Shown: positions 21,536 to 23,081 of the stretch, one piece after another
Layout of the letters: the number at the start of each line of letters is the position of its first letter
Numbering within the stretch: position 1 is the stretch's first letter
Assembly: GCA_030040415.1 (NCBI GenBank)
Contig: JASHTT010000508.1
Location: 1-23,081, forward strand
DNA: 23,081 bases
Source of the DNA: Streptosporangiaceae bacterium
Lineage (GTDB): Bacteria > Actinomycetota > Actinomycetes > Streptosporangiales > Streptosporangiaceae
Reading direction: 5' to 3'
Program-made: the position numbers and the translations under genes
Notes under the pieces: generated by a model
Told to the model about the DNA's origin: nothing
Seen by the model: the letters and a program-made list of their open reading frames with translations, nothing else
The model's database searches: none

Positions 21536-21551
21536 TCGAACTGTCATTCGG
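21536..21551 (+). promoter_or_regulatory. Candidate SOS box of the LysM gene
   Basis: TCGAACTGTCATTCGG matches TCGAAC-N4-GTTCGA with two differences in the right half and ends like recA-type boxes (TTCGG). It lies 27 bases before ATG 21579, a position where LexA would block the LysM promoter or early elongation. Confidence 0.6.
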
Positions 21552-21578
21552 TCCGATGCCCGGTGCGAGGAGGATCCG

Positions 21579-22145
21579 ATGAGCGCTCTTCCGATCGACG
21601 CGAGCGAGCTGGGGGCGGCCCCTGCAGCGCGTGCCGACGGCGCGGGAGGACTCAGCCCGCGGCCGCGGCCGCAACTGGTGCTGGTCAAGGGCCCGGCACG
21701 GCACCTCGCGCCGCGGCAGGCGCCGCGTGCTGCCACCCGGTGTCCCGATGACAGTCGCGATCGCAACGACAGGAGTCCTGCGGCCACAGCCCTTGGGGTT
21801 GCGGTGGCGCCAGCCCCGCTGCGGCTCACCAGGCGGGGTCGGCTGGTCGTCGGCGCGGCCTTGGCGATCGCCGCGGCGGCCGCCGTGGCGCTCGCCATCG
21901 TGACAGCGTCGCTCGTCATCGTGACAGCGTCGGGCGGCGCTCAGGCGTCGGACCACGGGCAGGCCAGAGGTGGCTACGCCGGCATGCGAGAGATCGTCGT
22001 CCGGCCTGGCCAGACGCTCTGGTCGATAGCGTCCGCTGCCGAACCGTCGGCGGACCCGCGCGTCGTGGTCCAGGAGATCATGTCGGTCAACTCGCTGACC
22101 TCGGCGCAGATCCAGGCGGGCCAGGTGCTCTGGGTGCCGCGGTGA
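21579..22145 (+). CDS. LysM-domain membrane protein, probable SOS-induced division inhibitor (Rv2719c-type)
   Basis: 188 residues: a Pro/Arg/Ala-rich, probably disordered cytoplasmic region (1-85), one transmembrane helix (~90-117), a short linker, and a C-terminal LysM domain (~136-187; R-E-I-V-V-R-P-G-Q-T-L-W-S-I-A ... I-Q-A-G-Q-V-L-W-V-P-R) facing the cell wall. Position between lexA and nrdR matches Mycobacterium tuberculosis Rv2719c, a DNA-damage-induced LysM protein that impairs division; DivS of Corynebacterium occupies a similar place. Function is inferred from synteny, topology and the SOS box. GAGGAGG precedes ATG 21579. Two hairpins follow the stop. Confidence 0.87.
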   Translation: MSALPIDASELGAAPAARADGAGGLSPRPRPQLVLVKGPARHLAPRQAPRAATRCPDDSRDRNDRSPAATALGVAVAPAPLRLTRRGRLVVGAALAIAAAAAVALAIVTASLVIVTASGGAQASDHGQARGGYAGMREIVVRPGQTLWSIASAAEPSADPRVVVQEIMSVNSLTSAQIQAGQVLWVPR

Positions 22146-22148
22146 CAG

Positions 22149-22179
22149 CCGCGACACGCCGGCAAGTCGCGGATTTTCT
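22149..22179 (+). terminator. Intrinsic terminator of the LysM gene, copy 1
   Basis: CCGCGAC (22149-22155) pairs with GTCGCGG (22166-22172) around the loop ACGCCGGCAA, followed by ATTTTCT. It begins five bases after the LysM stop. Confidence 0.7.
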
Positions 22180-22210
22180 GGCGACACGCCGGCGAGTTGC
22201 CGAGGTTTCT
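22180..22210 (+). terminator. Second, duplicated terminator-like hairpin, copy 2
   Basis: GGCGAC (22180-22185) pairs with GTTGCC (22196-22201, one G-T wobble) around the loop ACGCCGGCGA, followed by GAGGTTTCT. Spacing from copy 1 is 30 bases. The loop and flanks (GCGACACGCCGGC-R-AGT) are repeated, while the outer stem differs but still pairs. Confidence 0.55.
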
Positions 22211-22235
22211 GCCGCGTCGCCCCGGCCCGCTGGCT

Positions 22236-22277
22236 GTCTACCAGCGCGTTCTTCCCGGCGGCGGTAGACGGCGCTGG
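22236..22277 (+). other. Two mutually exclusive stems upstream of nrdR
   Basis: GTCTACC (22236-22242) can pair with GGTAGAC (22263-22269), and CCAGCGC (22241-22247) can pair with GCGCTGG (22271-22277). The arms overlap, so only one can form at a time. Whether this DNA is transcribed is unknown; it lies before the likely nrdR promoter. Confidence 0.35.
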
Positions 22278-22291
22278 CGGTCTGGGAGAAC

Positions 22292-22337
22292 CACAAGATA
22301 TAGTAGTTGCACGGTTGTAGTTTTCCTATAGGTTGTG
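22292..22337. promoter_or_regulatory. Candidate paired NrdR boxes at the nrdR promoter
   Basis: CACAAGATATAGTAG (from 22292) and, in inverse orientation, CTATAGGTTGTG (22326-22337) form an inverted repeat with 10 of 12 matches; each has the TATA-centred, CACAA/TTGTG-edged look of NrdR boxes. The centres are 28 bases apart, somewhat less than the usual whole-turn spacing. The second also contains a TATAGG -10-like element. Autoregulation of nrdRJ is known in Streptomyces. Confidence 0.5.
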
Positions 22338-22374
22338 CTTACGTGGAAACGCCAGCCGCCGGGGAGGTGATCGT

Positions 22375-22899
22375 GTGTACTGCCCGTTCTGCAAGTACCC
22401 GGATAGCCGGGTCATCGACAGCCGGACGAGTGACGATGGGGCCGCGATCCGTCGTCGCAGGTCATGCCCCGAGTGCGGCCGCAGGTTCACCACGCAGGAG
22501 ACGGTCATCCTGACGGTCGCCAAGCGGAGCGGCGTGACCGAGCCGTTCAACCGCGACAAGATCGTCCGCGGTGTTCAGCGTGCGTGCCAGGGCAGGCCAG
22601 TCAGCGAGTACCAGCTGGCGCTGCTGGCGCAGCAGGTGGAAGACGCAATTCGGAGCAGGGGCAGCGGTGAGGTGCCGTCGCACGAGATAGGCCTCGCCAT
22701 CCTCGGCCCGCTGCGCGACCTCGACGAGGTGGCTTATCTCCGGTTTGCCTCGGTTTACAGGGGATTCGAGTCCCTGACTGACTTTGAGGAAGAGATCGCG
22801 GCTCTGCGCGCCGAGCATGAGAGCGCGTGGCGCCCCGAGGATGCCCGGTTCCTGTCCGGCGAGGCGGAACTGAGCTCGGACTCGGAGCCAACCGGCTAG
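22375..22899 (+). CDS. nrdR: Transcriptional repressor NrdR
   Basis: 174 residues from GTG 22375, chosen because the family starts with M-x-C-P-F-C and GGAGGTGA lies directly upstream; the ATG at 22333 is too early. The zinc ribbon uses C3, C6, C31 and C34; the nucleotide-sensing ATP-cone follows (~47-140; V-A-K-R-S-G-V-T-E-P-F-N-R-D-K-I, then F-A-S-V-Y-R-G-F-E-S). The last ~25 residues are a variable acidic tail. NrdR senses the ATP/dATP balance and represses ribonucleotide reductase genes; nrdJ follows 75 bases downstream, the usual nrdRJ arrangement. Confidence 0.97.
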   Translation: MYCPFCKYPDSRVIDSRTSDDGAAIRRRRSCPECGRRFTTQETVILTVAKRSGVTEPFNRDKIVRGVQRACQGRPVSEYQLALLAQQVEDAIRSRGSGEVPSHEIGLAILGPLRDLDEVAYLRFASVYRGFESLTDFEEEIAALRAEHESAWRPEDARFLSGEAELSSDSEPTG

Positions 22900-22920
22900 G
22901 GCCGGTACCCAAGAGCGGTA

Positions 22921-22938
22921 CGGGCCCTGCCGGGCCCG
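22921..22938 (+). other. GC-rich hairpin between nrdR and nrdJ
   Basis: CGGGCCC and GGGCCCG pair perfectly around the tetraloop TGCC. There is no T-run, so it is more likely an intercistronic structure than a terminator. Confidence 0.5.
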
Positions 22939-22974
22939 GGTAGTGAGTCGTTGCGATCCATGAAGGGGGATCTC

Positions 22975-23081
22975 ATGACCGAGACGGCCAGCGGACCAGC
23001 GTCGCACAACGGGGGATCCGGGGGTCGCCCCACGGGCCAGCCGCGCGGGGGAGGTCGCCCCGCGGGGCAGGACGGCGGCGC
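22975..23081 (+). CDS. nrdJ: Vitamin B12-dependent (class II) ribonucleotide reductase, N-terminus only
   Basis: ATG 22975, preceded by AAGGGGGA, opens a frame that runs off the window. Only 35 codons are visible: M-T-E-T-A-S-G-P-A-S-H-N, then a Gly-rich stretch with G-G-R-P-T-G-Q and G-G-R-P-A-G-Q repeats. The start M-T-E-T-A-S-G-P-A is as I recall it for Streptomyces NrdJ, and position after nrdR supports the call. No catalytic part is in view. The enzyme would make deoxyribonucleotides using adenosylcobalamin. Confidence 0.8.
   Translation, partial: MTETASGPASHNGGSGGRPTGQPRGGGRPAGQDGG

Noticed and set aside
22146..22374. Cobalamin riboswitch before nrdRJ
   Set aside because: No B12-box-like conserved core is visible, and the region is filled by terminators and NrdR-like boxes.
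22755..22785. tRNA T-arm look-alike (GGATTCGAGTCC)
   Set aside because: It encodes the conserved NrdR segment Y-R-G-F-E-S-L; no acceptor, D or anticodon arms surround it.

Overview
The window is chromosomal DNA from a very GC-rich actinomycete. The signs are the gene content (lexA, an SOS-linked LysM gene and nrdR-nrdJ side by side, a DUF3618 protein, actinobacterial-type leuS), GTG starts, short leaders, and an SOS box one base different from the mycobacterial lexA box as I recall it. I see no phage, transposon, CRISPR array or RNA gene. The genus cannot be fixed from the sequence; a Streptomyces/Streptosporangiales-like relative fits best.

Layout. Positions 1-233 hold the end of a DUF3618 membrane protein. 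On the minus strand, 3084 to 259 is a one-carbon operon: gcvT, gcvH (with an unusual acidic tail) and a fold-type III PLP enzyme overlapping the gcvH end. Divergent from it is a pterin carbinolamine dehydratase (3159-3449). After a 478-base palindrome-rich gap comes a three-part beta-lactamase-family protein (3928-5505). On the minus strand, 12527 to 5521 is a two-gene unit: a 1904-residue protein with the architecture of an enediyne-type iterative polyketide synthase, followed by a cytochrome P450. Next come leuS with a probable leucine leader-peptide attenuator (13001-15630), a LacI-family regulator (15715-16824), and a convergent sugar ABC importer (binding protein, permease, ATPase; 19905 to 16750). 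The window ends with lexA (minus) divergent from a LysM protein, then nrdR and the first codons of nrdJ.

Most notable is the synthase-like gene. It is open over 5.7 kb and keeps the domain order and many family landmarks of PKSE proteins, but I find altered active-site motifs in every catalytic domain: KS HGTGT is NGSGT (its Cys is kept), AT GHS is GHG, the KR tyrosine is His, the DH histidine is Tyr, and the phosphopantetheinyl transferase lacks W-x-x-K-E. The ACP position is filled by a Pro/Arg/Ala-rich linker with no DSL-like serine. It may be a non-catalytic scaffold or binding protein that works with the adjacent CYP124/125-like P450, or an intact-looking relic. None of the usual enediyne cassette genes is nearby.

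Regulation is readable in several places. A nine-residue leader peptide with three consecutive Leu codons and a textbook terminator precedes leuS. A perfect 20-bp palindrome whose core equals the symmetric lac operator lies upstream of the ABC importer and matches the LacI-like recognition helix encoded at the other end of that locus. There are SOS boxes in the lexA/LysM gap, NrdR-box-like elements before nrdR, a strong stem-loop between binding-protein and permease genes, and an 8+8 bp palindrome between synthase and P450.
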